From Flavonifractor sp. An82 (GTDB taxonomy: Bacteria > Bacillota > Clostridia > Oscillospirales > Oscillospiraceae): a stretch of 64,000 bases of DNA. A program made the position numbers and the translations under genes. Below the pieces are notes generated by a model. The model saw only the letters and a list, made by a program, of their open reading frames with translations, was not told where the DNA came from and made no database searches. This document shows positions 24,786 through 33,968 of the stretch, piece after piece (the stretch's first letter is position 1; each line of letters starts with the position of its first letter). The stretch covers positions 42,947-106,946 of the forward strand of contig NZ_NFHG01000010.1 in NCBI RefSeq assembly GCF_002159265.1, read 5' to 3'.

Positions 24786-27059
24786 TTATTTGGTGAATTG
24801 GGACAGGGCCAGCAGCGCCTGGGCAGTCTGCACCCGAGTGGCTGCCTGGCCGGGGGCCAGCGTGTCCAAGGAGGTCGCGGTGAGCACGCCGGCCTCCACC
24901 GCCCAGGTCATGGCCTCCGCAGCGTAGCCGGCGATCTGGTCATAGTCGGCGAACTCCCGGACGGCCATGCCGCCCTGGGCGGTGTCATAGCCCTCATGCC
25001 GGGCGTAGCGGTAGAGCATGACCGCCAGCTGCTCCCGGGTGATGGGATCGTCCGGGCCGAACAGGCCGCCGCCGTAGCCGCCGGCGATCCCCTCGGAGGC
25101 GGCCCAGCGGACGGCCTCGCCATAGGAGGCCGCCGGGTCCACATCGGAGAAGTCCATCAGATAATTCACCACCGGGCGGCCCTCCAGCGCCCACAGGGCC
25201 GTGACCGCCTCGCCCCGGGTCAGCGTCCCATTGGGCTCAAAGCGGTCCGCGCTGACGCCGGCCATCAGGCCGTTCTCACAGACATAGCGCACCGCCTGGG
25301 CATCCCGGGCCTCCACATCGGTGAAGGGCAGGACGGACAGGGGCTCGCCGCCCACCTGATAGACAGCCACCGTGCCGGATACCTCACAGGCTGCCAGCAG
25401 CAGGGCCTCTCCGGTGGGGCTGACGGCATCACTCAGGAACAGCAGACCCTCGGGGGCCACATCGCCGCCGGTGACCCACTTGTCCAGCTCCCCGTCCTCA
25501 TACTCCTCGGAGCCCTCCACTATGGAGGCGAAATCCCGGGTGTTAATGTAATTCACGTACTGGGCGGAGGCAGGCTCGGTCACGTCATAGACCATGACGC
25601 CGCCGGTGCGCTCCAGGGCCACGAAGGCATAGGTGCGGCCGTCCACCGTACCAACCGTGACGCTCTCCGCCTCCGGTCCCTTCTTGCCAGAGCGGTCATC
25701 CACCACGGTGTTGTCGTTGGAGCAGTTGTAGTAATCGGTCAGGTACCGGGCGGTGAGGGTCTCAAAGTCGTTGCCGCTGGTGAACACCTCGGTGACGCCG
25801 TTCTCCCCGGCCTCATAAATGGTAAAGGTGCGGCCGCCGAAGAGGTAGTCCTTGCCGCTGTCCAAGCCGTCAAAGTCCTCCACCTTGAAGAAGACCACCT
25901 TGCCCTCCAGGCCGGAGTTCTCCCCGGTGATGGCTCCAGTGGGGGAGGTCACGCCCTCCTCGCCGAAGTCCTGCTCGTCCTCGCTGAGGTAGAAGGTGCC
26001 CAGATCCTCGTCGCCCCACTCTCGGGCGTCGCCCTCGTTGGCGGTGACCAGATAGGTTTTGCCGTCCACCTGGAAGGCGGCGATGCCGTCGGGCATCCGG
26101 ATGCCCATGAGGCTGCCGTAGGTCCTGGGCGCATAGGCGTCATCCTTCTTGTCGATATCAATGGGGGTGACGCTGTAGTCCTCAAAACCTGCGGAGTAGA
26201 TCCCGTCAAAGGTACGGGAGGCCAGATCCAGCACGGCGATGGCATTGTTCTCCTGCAGGGTGACATAGGCCTTGCCGCCGGATACGGCGATATACTCCGG
26301 CTCCAGGTCCGTGGAGGGATCGACTCCCTTCTTCAGCACGATCCCGGCTGAGGCCAGCTCGTCACGGCGGGCGTCGAAAGCGTCAAAGCCCACCACCTCG
26401 CTGGTGAGGGTTGACACATCTGCCACAGTAACCGAGCCCCTGGGATCAACGATTCCGTCGCCGTAGCCCTCCCGAGGCTCCCCCTCGTCGGCGGTGAGGA
26501 CGGTGCTGCTGCCGGCAAAGGTCACCATATCCGGCTGCACACCGGTTTCCACCAGTCCCCTCAGGGTCAAGGAGCCGTCGGCATTGCAGGCGAACAGGGC
26601 TACCCGGCCGGCGTCATGATATCCCTCCGCCTGGAGGGCGGCGGCCAGGATGGTGTTGTCCGGAGAGATGGCCACGGAGGTCATGTCCCCATAGCGGAAT
26701 GAGCTGTCCGCCGCCTCCACCAGGGCCTTCACGTCGATGTCCGTGCCGCTGAGCCGGGCGACGGAGATCCCGGCGGTGAGATCCCCCAGGGGGATTGCCG
26801 CCAGCAGGCCGCTCTGGCCGTTGATGGCGTAAGCATAGCCATTGCTCTGGCTGTAGGCCACGATCTCCATGACGCCGCCGTCCACGTTGTACTGGCCGGA
26901 GGCGTACCGGGCAATCAGGTTCAGATTCAGGGGGGAATTGCCGTTTTCATACCCAGCGGTCGAGTTGATGCCCGCTGCCGCCGCTGGCACCACAGTGCCC
27001 AGCTGAAGCGCCAGGGCGAGGGCCATGGCAATGGCTGCCGGCCGTCTTGCTTTTCTCAT
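24786..27059 (-). CDS. Choice-of-anchor I-type surface protein with three SLH domains
   Basis: 757 residues from ATG 27059 (GGAGGAAACAGC upstream). Signal peptide about 1-30 (AIAMALALALQLGTVVPAAAA). The middle (about 30-560) is a beta-propeller-like region of the choice-of-anchor I family (GDMTSVAISPDNTILAAAL, VTFAGSSTVLTADEGEPREGYGDGIVDPRGSV, YLVTANEGDAREWGD, VAPEGLLFLSDA). Three SLH modules follow (LPFTDVEARDAQAVRYVCENGLM, MDFSDVDPAASYGEAVRWAASEGI, and a weaker third). SLH domains hold proteins to secondary cell-wall polymers. Enzymatic activity cannot be claimed; some relatives are annotated as phosphatase-like. Confidence 0.86.
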   Translation of the reverse strand: MRKARRPAAIAMALALALQLGTVVPAAAAGINSTAGYENGNSPLNLNLIARYASGQYNVDGGVMEIVAYSQSNGYAYAINGQSGLLAAIPLGDLTAGISVARLSGTDIDVKALVEAADSSFRYGDMTSVAISPDNTILAAALQAEGYHDAGRVALFACNADGSLTLRGLVETGVQPDMVTFAGSSTVLTADEGEPREGYGDGIVDPRGSVTVADVSTLTSEVVGFDAFDARRDELASAGIVLKKGVDPSTDLEPEYIAVSGGKAYVTLQENNAIAVLDLASRTFDGIYSAGFEDYSVTPIDIDKKDDAYAPRTYGSLMGIRMPDGIAAFQVDGKTYLVTANEGDAREWGDEDLGTFYLSEDEQDFGEEGVTSPTGAITGENSGLEGKVVFFKVEDFDGLDSGKDYLFGGRTFTIYEAGENGVTEVFTSGNDFETLTARYLTDYYNCSNDNTVVDDRSGKKGPEAESVTVGTVDGRTYAFVALERTGGVMVYDVTEPASAQYVNYINTRDFASIVEGSEEYEDGELDKWVTGGDVAPEGLLFLSDAVSPTGEALLLAACEVSGTVAVYQVGGEPLSVLPFTDVEARDAQAVRYVCENGLMAGVSADRFEPNGTLTRGEAVTALWALEGRPVVNYLMDFSDVDPAASYGEAVRWAASEGIAGGYGGGLFGPDDPITREQLAVMLYRYARHEGYDTAQGGMAVREFADYDQIAGYAAEAMTWAVEAGVLTATSLDTLAPGQAATRVQTAQALLALSQFTK

Positions 27060-27275
27060 GCTGTTTCCTCCTGCGATTTTGTTTTGGAAAGGGAGCGGTA
27101 CGTTCTCCCTATTTGATTTAGTATAATCCCACGACTGTAAAATCCGAAAGAGGGAATGTGTAAATTTCTTGTAGGCAGAGGAGGTCTGGAACGAAACCGG
27201 GTTCATAGCAAACGCGCTTCACATGGATTTGACGGTTTCTTTACTGAAATACCGTCGCACGCTGGGAAAGGCGTC

Positions 27276-27413
27276 TGCTATACTGAACACAGATGCGGTA
27301 GGCATCGGTTGGGAGCGGCAGTATGGAGTACGGTTTCAGACAGCCCGATCAAAATCGACAGAGTATGATCAGCGCCGGTTTGCGCCCTTACAGGGCGGAC
27401 CGGCGCTGTTTTT
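27276..27413 (+). promoter_or_regulatory. Extended -10 promoter and structured leader with terminator before phoH-like gene
   Basis: TGC TATACT (27276-27284) is an extended -10. The predicted RNA of about 120 nt contains hairpin GATGC/GCATC (27292-27306) and ends in a strong stem AGCGCCGGT (27371-27379) with ACCGGCGCT (27399-27407), inner CGCCC/GGGCG, then GTTTTTG. It is either a short non-coding RNA or an attenuator for the PhoH gene 57 nt further on. No known riboswitch class is recognised. The rest of 27060-27470 shows no gene. Confidence 0.5.
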
Positions 27414-27469
27414 GTGGATGCCGCGCCCAATGGTCATAAGAAAGCAAAGAAGAAAGGCAGGCGCAACGT

Positions 27470-28843
27470 ATGCAGAAGACCTATGTGCTGGACGCCAATG
27501 TCCTCCTCCAGGCCCCCTACGCTCTGGAGTCCTTCGAGGACAACCACATCGTGCTGCCACTGGCGGTGCTGGAGGAGTTGGATGATCGGAAGGGGGCTGA
27601 CGGTGAAGCGGGAAACAACGCCCGACATGTGCTCCGCTTCCTGGAGAGATTACGGCTCCAAGGAGACCTGGTAAAAGGCGTGACCCTGCCCAGTGGAGGC
27701 ACCGTGCGCCTGGAGGTCAACCATGTGGACGCGGCCCTTCCCCAAGGGATAGAACCCGGCAGCCGGGCGGGAAGGGTGCTGAAGGTGTGTCGGGGCCTCA
27801 TGGACGAGGGAGCGCCGGTGACGCTGGTGAGCCGGGACATGGTCGCTCGCATCCGGGCCCAGATGATGGAGGTGCCGGCGGAGGACTTCACCACCGACCG
27901 GCTGCCGGATGGAGCCCAGCCCTACACCGGCCGGGCGGAGGTCTACATCTCGGACAGCCTGCTCACAGCGTTCAAGAAAAAGGGAGCTCCGGCGGAAGAA
28001 CTCTATACCGTGGACGGCGCGGGGGAGCGGAAGCCGGTTTCCTTGACCGAGAACCAGTTTGTCCTTCTGCACTCGGATACCGAGCCGAAAAAGACCATGC
28101 TGGGCCGTTTCCGGGAGGGGAAGGTCACCGCCCTGCGCTTTGGCGGCGTCCGCCCATTCGGCGTCAAGCCCCGGAGCGTGGGGCAGCAATTCCTGCAGGA
28201 GGCCCTGCTGCTGCCGGTGGCGGAGGCGCCCCTGGCCATCATCCAAGGGCCGGCGGGCACCGCCAAGACCTTTTACGCCCTGGCTGCAGGGCTGGAGCAG
28301 GTGCTGGAGGCGGAGGAACGGCCCTATCGGAAGATTCTGGTGTGCCGCCCCAATGCCCAGTTTGACGCGGACATCGGTTTTCTCCCGGGCAGTGAGCAGG
28401 AAAAGATCTCCCCCCTCATGCGGCCCATTGTGGACAACCTGGAGATCTTGCTGGACCTGGAGGGGAAGAAAAAGGAGCGGCGCAGCGAGGAGGAGCTGCG
28501 GGGGCGCATTGACTACCTCTTTGACACCGGCGTCATCGCTGCCGAGGCCATGAACTTCATGCGGGGCCGCTCCATCACCGATACCTGGCTCATCATCGAC
28601 GAGGCCCAGAACCTCACCCCCCGGCAGGTCAAGGGCATCATCACCCGGGTGGGAAAGGGCACCAAGGTAGTGCTGCTGGGGGACCCGGCCCAGATCGACC
28701 ACCCCCTGCTGGACACCCGGAGCAACGGATTGACCTATGCCAGCGCCCGCATGAAGGGCAGTCCCCTGTGCGTCCAGCTGACCATGCTCCCTGACGAGTG
28801 CGAGCGTTCCTCTTTGGCTCTGGACGCGGCGATGCGGATGTAA
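27470..28843 (+). CDS. PhoH family ATPase with N-terminal PIN domain
   Basis: 457 residues. PIN nuclease-like domain at about 1-140 (TYVLDANVLLQAP, LPLAVLEELDDRK, VTLVSRDMVARIRA) with the acidic residues Asp8, Glu/Asp near 37 visible. The PhoH domain follows (about 225-445) with Walker A IQGPAGTAKTFYALA, Walker B TWLIIDEAQNLTP and VVLLGDPAQIDHP. The PIN-PhoH fusion is the widespread YlaK/PhoH2 type, thought to be an RNA helicase/RNase. ATG 27470 follows GGCAGGCG. Confidence 0.93.
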   Translation: MQKTYVLDANVLLQAPYALESFEDNHIVLPLAVLEELDDRKGADGEAGNNARHVLRFLERLRLQGDLVKGVTLPSGGTVRLEVNHVDAALPQGIEPGSRAGRVLKVCRGLMDEGAPVTLVSRDMVARIRAQMMEVPAEDFTTDRLPDGAQPYTGRAEVYISDSLLTAFKKKGAPAEELYTVDGAGERKPVSLTENQFVLLHSDTEPKKTMLGRFREGKVTALRFGGVRPFGVKPRSVGQQFLQEALLLPVAEAPLAIIQGPAGTAKTFYALAAGLEQVLEAEERPYRKILVCRPNAQFDADIGFLPGSEQEKISPLMRPIVDNLEILLDLEGKKKERRSEEELRGRIDYLFDTGVIAAEAMNFMRGRSITDTWLIIDEAQNLTPRQVKGIITRVGKGTKVVLLGDPAQIDHPLLDTRSNGLTYASARMKGSPLCVQLTMLPDECERSSLALDAAMRM

Positions 28844-28984
28844 ATGAGGGCAGAACTTACATAACACGGCAGATAAGAAAATTTATTTACATTTTACAGG
28901 ACTTTGGGGGAAGAATTTACATCCCGGTGGTACACTGTGCCTGTGTGAGCGAGAAACACACCATCATAGGGAGGAAAATATGCT

Positions 28985-29830
28985 ATGAGTATCGCACAGA
29001 AGCAGACTGCCACACAGTCCCAGAAGCTGATGATCTTTGTCCTGTCCATGTCCCTGTACGGGCTGGCCACCCTGTTCACGGAGCTGATCCCCAAGTTCCA
29101 GGTGGGGGTCGTGGAGTTCTCCGTGGAGTACTTCCTGTTCATTCCCCTGACCCTGGCCATGCTGTTCGACCCCCTGTCCGCCGCCCTGGGCGCCGCCACC
29201 GGCGAGCTGGTGTTCAGCGAGATCATGCTGGGCCAGTTCGGTGGCCTGGGCGAGCTGGAGAAGTTCCTTACCGTCACCATCGGCGTGTACATCGCCGGCC
29301 GGCTGGTGAAGGACCCCAGGAACCGCGCCCTGGTGGGCGTGGCCGCCATCACCGGCACCGCCGCGCAGCTGCTGATGGGAACCGCGGTGGACATCCTGAA
29401 GGTCCAGCTGGCGGTGGAGGACTTCGAGGCTGTGGCCGGCCTGCCTGAGAGCGTGTTCGCCACCGAGGGCTTCGCCTTCCTCAATGACCTGCTGTTCTCC
29501 GGCATCCTGTTCTGCCTGCTGCCCACTCTGTACCTGGTACCCAAGCTGTACGGCAAGATCGAGCCCCTGCTGGGCATGGCTCCCCGCACCCCGGACAGCG
29601 CCGTCAGCGGCATCAGCCCCAAGGCCCTGGCCGTGTGCGCCGTCGGCTTTGTGTGCGCCATCGTGGCCGAGCTGGCCGCCACCGCCGGCATGTCCCTCAT
29701 CGACTGGGAGGCCGAGTGGGCGGAGAGCGGCACCGCCATGGCCGTGGGCATGGTAGCGGCCGCCGCGGTGGCCATCATCGCCCTGCTGGTCATCAAAAAG
29801 AACGCCGGGAAAAAGGCCGCGGTGAACTGA
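28985..29830 (+). CDS. ECF-type transporter membrane substrate-binding (S) component, substrate unknown
   Basis: 281 residues, about seven membrane helices (LMIFVLSMSLYGLATLF, FSVEYFLFIPLTLAMLFDPLSAALGAATGELVF, LTVTIGVYIAGRLV and others), ending in VAIIALLVIKKNAGKKAAVN. Ribosome site AGGGAGGAAAAT. It heads an operon with the fused ECF ATPase (1-nt gap) and the T component, so it is the S component by position and topology. Substrate is not readable. The downstream PHP phosphoesterase, IMPase-like enzyme and RpiR regulator suggest a polyol or sugar whose phosphate form is handled inside the cell (inference). Confidence 0.8.
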   Translation: MSIAQKQTATQSQKLMIFVLSMSLYGLATLFTELIPKFQVGVVEFSVEYFLFIPLTLAMLFDPLSAALGAATGELVFSEIMLGQFGGLGELEKFLTVTIGVYIAGRLVKDPRNRALVGVAAITGTAAQLLMGTAVDILKVQLAVEDFEAVAGLPESVFATEGFAFLNDLLFSGILFCLLPTLYLVPKLYGKIEPLLGMAPRTPDSAVSGISPKALAVCAVGFVCAIVAELAATAGMSLIDWEAEWAESGTAMAVGMVAAAAVAIIALLVIKKNAGKKAAVN

Positions 29831-29831
29831 C

Positions 29832-31523
29832 ATGAACGCGGTTGAGATCGACGGCCTGACCTATACCTACCCAGGCGCCCCTCAGCCCACCCTGAAAGAG
29901 ATCTCCCTTCAGATCGAGAAAGGGGACTTCCTGGCGGTCGTTGGCAACAACGGCTGCGGGAAGTCCACTTTGTGTAAGGCCCTCAACGGCCTGATCCCCC
30001 ACTTTATCACGGGGACCATGGAGGGAAGCGTGCGGGTGGAGGGGCTTGACACCCGGGAGAGCGACGTGGGCGTCCTGGCCCAGAAGGTGGGCTATGTATA
30101 TCAGGACTTTGAAAACCAGATCGTCCGGCCCACCGTGCTGGACGACGCCTCCTATGCCTGCCTGAACTACGCCTTCCCCGACTACCTGGCGCGGGGCAGG
30201 ACTGCTTTGCGGCAGTGCGGTCTGGAGGGCAGGGAGGAGGAATATGTCTGGCAGCTCTCCGGCGGTCAGACCCACCTGCTGGCCCTGGCCGGCGCGGTGT
30301 CCCTCCAGCCGGACATCCTGATCCTGGACGAGCCCATCGCCCAGCTGGACCCCATGCACGCCGACCGGATCTACGAGGTTCTCCGGGATCTGAATGAGAA
30401 CCAAGGTAAGACCATCATCGTCATCGAGCACCACACCGAGTACATCGCCGACTACTGCAAGCATGTGATGCTCATGAAGGACGGCCAGGTCTGCTGGATG
30501 CTGCCCACGGAGGACGCCCTCCAGCGGGTGGAGGAGCTGGAGGAATGCAACATTTTCCCGCCCCAGGTGACCCAGGCGGCCCACCGGCTACGGAGGGCAG
30601 GCCGTCTTCCGACGGACATCCCCCTGCCCACCACCGTGGAAGAAGGAAAGACCGCCTTCTCCCAGCTGCGGTATGTGCCGGGTGCGCCCCGGCGGACGCC
30701 GGAGGCCACCAGTGAGGCGGCGGTATCCTTTCAGAACGTGTCTCTCTCCTACCGCTCGGTGAAGGGAGAGCCTCGCACGGTCTTTCAGGATTTGAATCTG
30801 ACCATCCGTAGGGGGGAGAAGGTGGCCCTGATCGGCTCCAATGGGGCGGGCAAGTCTACCCTCATGAAGCTGATGGTGGGACTGCTGCGACCTAATGGCG
30901 GCACGGTTTCCCTCTTCGGGGAGGCCATTGGGGACAAAAAGGCAGAGGATCTGTCCCGGCAGATCTCCTTGGTGTATCAGAACCCGGAGGAGATGTTCAT
31001 CAAGGATTCCATCCGCGCCGACATCGCCTACGCCATGGAGGTACGGAACATTCCGGAGTGGGAAAAACGCACTGCGGAGCTGCTGGAGCGGTTCCGGCTA
31101 TCAGAGCTGGCAGACCGGGACGGCCGCCTCATGTCCGGCGGCCAGATGCGCCGGGCCAGCCTGGCCATCGGCGTCGCCCTGAATCCCGGCGTCCTGCTGC
31201 TGGACGAGCCCACCGCAAACCTGGACATCGCCACCCGGCGCGAGATCATGGCCGTTCTGGACGACATGAAGGACATCATCCAAACCGCCGTCATCGCCAC
31301 CCACGACATGCAGCTGGTGTGCCAGTGGGCGGAGCGGATCGTGGTCCTGTGGGACGGCAAGGTGGTGGCGGACGGCCCCAGGGATGAGATCTTCGCCCGG
31401 GCCGATGTGGTGGAACAGGTGGGCATCCGCCCGCCGGAGATCTTCACCATGGGGCAGGCCCTGGACCGCCGGGCCCTGTGTTATACCGTCGAGGAATTTT
31501 TATCGTCCTTTCAGGAGGCGTGA
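29832..31523 (+). CDS. ECF transporter ATPase, two fused ATP-binding domains (EcfA-EcfA')
   Basis: 563 residues with two complete nucleotide-binding domains. First: Walker A GNNGCGKSTLCKAL (about 38), signature LSGGQTHLLAL, Walker B ILILDEPIAQLDP. Second: Walker A GSNGAGKSTLMKL (about 337), signature MSGGQMRRASLAIG, Walker B VLLLDEPTANLDI. The first signature has THLLA in place of the usual QRVAIA. The two halves would form the asymmetric ATPase that drives the S and T components encoded on either side. Confidence 0.93.
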   Translation: MNAVEIDGLTYTYPGAPQPTLKEISLQIEKGDFLAVVGNNGCGKSTLCKALNGLIPHFITGTMEGSVRVEGLDTRESDVGVLAQKVGYVYQDFENQIVRPTVLDDASYACLNYAFPDYLARGRTALRQCGLEGREEEYVWQLSGGQTHLLALAGAVSLQPDILILDEPIAQLDPMHADRIYEVLRDLNENQGKTIIVIEHHTEYIADYCKHVMLMKDGQVCWMLPTEDALQRVEELEECNIFPPQVTQAAHRLRRAGRLPTDIPLPTTVEEGKTAFSQLRYVPGAPRRTPEATSEAAVSFQNVSLSYRSVKGEPRTVFQDLNLTIRRGEKVALIGSNGAGKSTLMKLMVGLLRPNGGTVSLFGEAIGDKKAEDLSRQISLVYQNPEEMFIKDSIRADIAYAMEVRNIPEWEKRTAELLERFRLSELADRDGRLMSGGQMRRASLAIGVALNPGVLLLDEPTANLDIATRREIMAVLDDMKDIIQTAVIATHDMQLVCQWAERIVVLWDGKVVADGPRDEIFARADVVEQVGIRPPEIFTMGQALDRRALCYTVEEFLSSFQEA

Positions 31524-31528
31524 CTGCT

Positions 31529-32365
31529 GTGGAAAAATTGACTGCCAAACTGTCGGAGAGCATTCTGGATAAATTCTCCATGGACTTTCTCCGCAATCAG
31601 GTGCTGAAGAACGCCTATGGCAACGACGATACCGTCATTGCCGCCCTGGACCCCCGCGTCTTGCTGGCCTGGTATTTGTTCTTCGGCCTGGTCCCCTGGT
31701 TCGTAAACGACATCCCGTTCCTGCTGGGGTGCTTCCTGCTGGTGATGGGCACCACCATCCTGGCCCGGGTGGCGGGGCTGGTGCTGTTTCTCTTCGCCCT
31801 GGGGGTCTTCTCCCAGACGGGGTATCTCTTCGTGGTGACTCTTCTCTTCGGCGGGGACGCCTCTGCCATTGCCCCTCTGCTGACCCTCACCTTGAAGGTG
31901 GCCACCATCTCCCTGGCCTCGGTGACCGTGTTCTCCGGCCTGGACCCGGATAAGCTGTCCAACGGCCTCATGTGGTACGGCTGCCCGGAGCGGCTGAGCT
32001 TCTCCATCTCCTACGCCTACCGGATGCTGCCCATGCTGATGGAGGAGTTTCAGAACGTGCTCCTCTCCTACCGGCTCCGGGGCAATCCCCCCGCCCACGA
32101 GACCCTGGGGGGCAAGATCAGGTACCTGATCTATCAGGTGAAGATCATCATGCATTCCTTCTACCCCCTGATGCTCAACACCGCCAAGCGCTCCCGCACC
32201 ACGGTGGAGGCCCTGGAGCTGCGGGGGTACCGGTACGCGGCGGTGAACAAGTCGGTGAAGAAGATCAAGCTGGCATCCCTGAAAGTATCCTGCAATGACG
32301 GGATCTTCCTTGCGGTTTCCCTGCTGGTGGTGGCGGTGGCGGTTCTGATCTCTACATTGCTGTAA
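31529..32365 (+). CDS. ECF transporter transmembrane (T) component
   Basis: 278 residues from GTG 31529, with AGGAGG at about 31514 and the start just after the ATPase stop. Five or six helices: LAWYLFFGLVPWFV, LLGCFLLVMGTTILARVAGLVLFLFALGVF, ISLASVTVFSGLDPDKL region, and a C-terminal LAVSLLVVAVAVLISTLL. The Ala-Arg-Gly-type coupling region is seen as NTAKRSRTTVEALELRGYRY. It couples the ATPase to the S component. Confidence 0.88.
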   Translation: MEKLTAKLSESILDKFSMDFLRNQVLKNAYGNDDTVIAALDPRVLLAWYLFFGLVPWFVNDIPFLLGCFLLVMGTTILARVAGLVLFLFALGVFSQTGYLFVVTLLFGGDASAIAPLLTLTLKVATISLASVTVFSGLDPDKLSNGLMWYGCPERLSFSISYAYRMLPMLMEEFQNVLLSYRLRGNPPAHETLGGKIRYLIYQVKIIMHSFYPLMLNTAKRSRTTVEALELRGYRYAAVNKSVKKIKLASLKVSCNDGIFLAVSLLVVAVAVLISTLL

Positions 32366-32381
32366 GAAAGAAGGGTTTCTC

Positions 32382-33179
32382 TTGCGCCTGGATTTTCACA
32401 CTCACGGGAAGCTGGCCAAAAAGCTCCCGTTTTCCACCGCCTACACCGACTGGCTCTTCGGCGAGGCCAGAGCTGCCGGCCTGGACGCCCTGTGCCTGAC
32501 GGAGCACTTCAACACCCTCCAGTTCGCCGACGTATATGGCTACATCGCCTCGGTGAGCCGCAGAACGGGGGACACCCTGGAGCTGGAAAACGGCCTGAAA
32601 ATTTTTCCCGGCATGGAGACGGATGTGGCGGAAGGCGGCCACATCCTGTCCGTCGGACCCCTGGAGGCCATTCTGGAGCTGAACCGCCGGCTGGAGCCCA
32701 ACAAGGAGAAGGGCTCCTTCCTCCCCTTCCAGCGGCTGATGGACCTGTTTGAGGAGTACCCGGTGGTGGTGGGCTGCGGCCACCCCTTCCGCGCCCCTGG
32801 CCATGTGCCCGAGCTGCCGGAGGAGCAGCTGCGCCGCCTGAAATTTCTGGACCTGAACGGCAAGGACCTGGCCCTGGACCAGGCGCGCACCGAGCGGCTC
32901 ACCTACGCCCTGGGGAGAAGGCTGGACATCCCCGTGGTGTCCGGCAGCGACACCCACCAGGCGGTGCAGTACGGCTGCGTCACCACCGTGTTTGAGCGGG
33001 AGTGCAACACCATCCCGGCCCTCTATGAGGAGATGCGGGAGGGCCGCTATGCCATCCGCCTGGCGGACACCGCCCCCTTCCAGGTGCGCACCGCCTGCCT
33101 GCTGAAGCGGTCGTTAAAGGAGATCCACGCCCTGGGGGGCGACTATGTGTCCATCCTGACCCAGGGGGCTGCCGTATGA
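32382..33179 (+). CDS. PHP-domain metal-dependent phosphoesterase
   Basis: 265 residues from TTG 32382 with AGAAGGG upstream. PHP motifs: DFHTHGKLAKK at the start, CLTEHFNT near 37, GMETDV near 78, GCGHPFRAPGH near 130 and SGSDTHQA near 188, which supply the His/Asp metal ligands. Such proteins hydrolyse small phosphate esters. It sits between the ECF transporter and the IMPase-like gene (4-nt overlap), so it may act on the imported compound. Confidence 0.88.
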   Translation: MRLDFHTHGKLAKKLPFSTAYTDWLFGEARAAGLDALCLTEHFNTLQFADVYGYIASVSRRTGDTLELENGLKIFPGMETDVAEGGHILSVGPLEAILELNRRLEPNKEKGSFLPFQRLMDLFEEYPVVVGCGHPFRAPGHVPELPEEQLRRLKFLDLNGKDLALDQARTERLTYALGRRLDIPVVSGSDTHQAVQYGCVTTVFERECNTIPALYEEMREGRYAIRLADTAPFQVRTACLLKRSLKEIHALGGDYVSILTQGAAV

Positions 33180-33958
33180 ATGACCAAATCGTAACGCTGG
33201 AGGAACAGGCCGTTCAGGCAGTGCGGGAGGCGGGAGCCCTCCTGGCCGACCCCGCCGCCGTCCGCAGCATCCGGGCCAAAAGCAAGACGGACTATGTCAC
33301 CAATGTGGATGTGGCGGTACAGGAGTTTCTGCGGGAGCGCCTGGCGGCCCTGGCCCCGGACATCCAGTTCATGGGGGAGGAACAAGACAACCGCCCCCTG
33401 GACTGGAGCCGCCCCTGCTGGATCTTGGACCCGGTGGACGGCACCACCAACCTGATCCACCGCTTCCGGCACAGCGCCGTCTCTCTGGCCCTGGCGGAGG
33501 GTGGACAAATCCGCCTCGGTGTGGTATATAATCCCTACAGCGGCGAGTGCTTTACCGCCAGGCGGGGGCTGGGCGCCTTTTGCAATGGCAGTCCCATTCG
33601 TGTAAGCGGCACAGATCGCCTGGGGGACAGCCTCCTCTCGGTGGGGACAGTCCCGGGCTGCCGGGAGCTGGCCGACACGGCGTTTCGCCAGATGCGGGAC
33701 TTGTACGACGCCTGCCAGGATATCCGGCGGACAGGCTGTGCCAGCCTGGATCTGTGCTGGGTGGCCTGCGGCCGCCTGGAGGGCTATGTGGAGCTCTCCC
33801 TCCAGCCCTGGGACTATGCCGCCGGGCTTCTGCTGGTGGAGGAGGCAGGAGGGCGGGTCACCGCCCCGGACGGAAGCCCCCTCTCCCTGTGTCAGGGCGG
33901 GCCCCTGCTGGCCACCAACGGCAGGCTGCACACCGCCATGCAATCTCTCTTGAAGTGA
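33176..33958 (+). CDS. Inositol monophosphatase family protein
   Basis: 260 residues. Metal-site motifs of the family are intact: FMGEEQ near 63, ILDPVDGTTNLIHRFRHSAVS near 83-103 and QPWDYAAGLLLVEEAGG near 205. It should remove phosphate from inositol phosphate or a similar polyol phosphate in the cytoplasm. ATG 33176 overlaps the PHP gene stop by 4 nt. A second family member is encoded at 39.1-39.9 kb on the other strand. Confidence 0.93.
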   Translation: MNDQIVTLEEQAVQAVREAGALLADPAAVRSIRAKSKTDYVTNVDVAVQEFLRERLAALAPDIQFMGEEQDNRPLDWSRPCWILDPVDGTTNLIHRFRHSAVSLALAEGGQIRLGVVYNPYSGECFTARRGLGAFCNGSPIRVSGTDRLGDSLLSVGTVPGCRELADTAFRQMRDLYDACQDIRRTGCASLDLCWVACGRLEGYVELSLQPWDYAAGLLLVEEAGGRVTAPDGSPLSLCQGGPLLATNGRLHTAMQSLLK

Positions 33959-33968
33959 GGACACCCAT

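Noticed and set aside
27223..27585. 120-codon frame on + upstream of the PhoH gene
   Set aside because: It crosses the leader terminator and continues into the PIN domain in another frame.
28844..28984. Riboswitch for the ECF transporter operon
   Set aside because: Several TTTACA boxes and AT-rich DNA but no stable conserved fold that I recognise.
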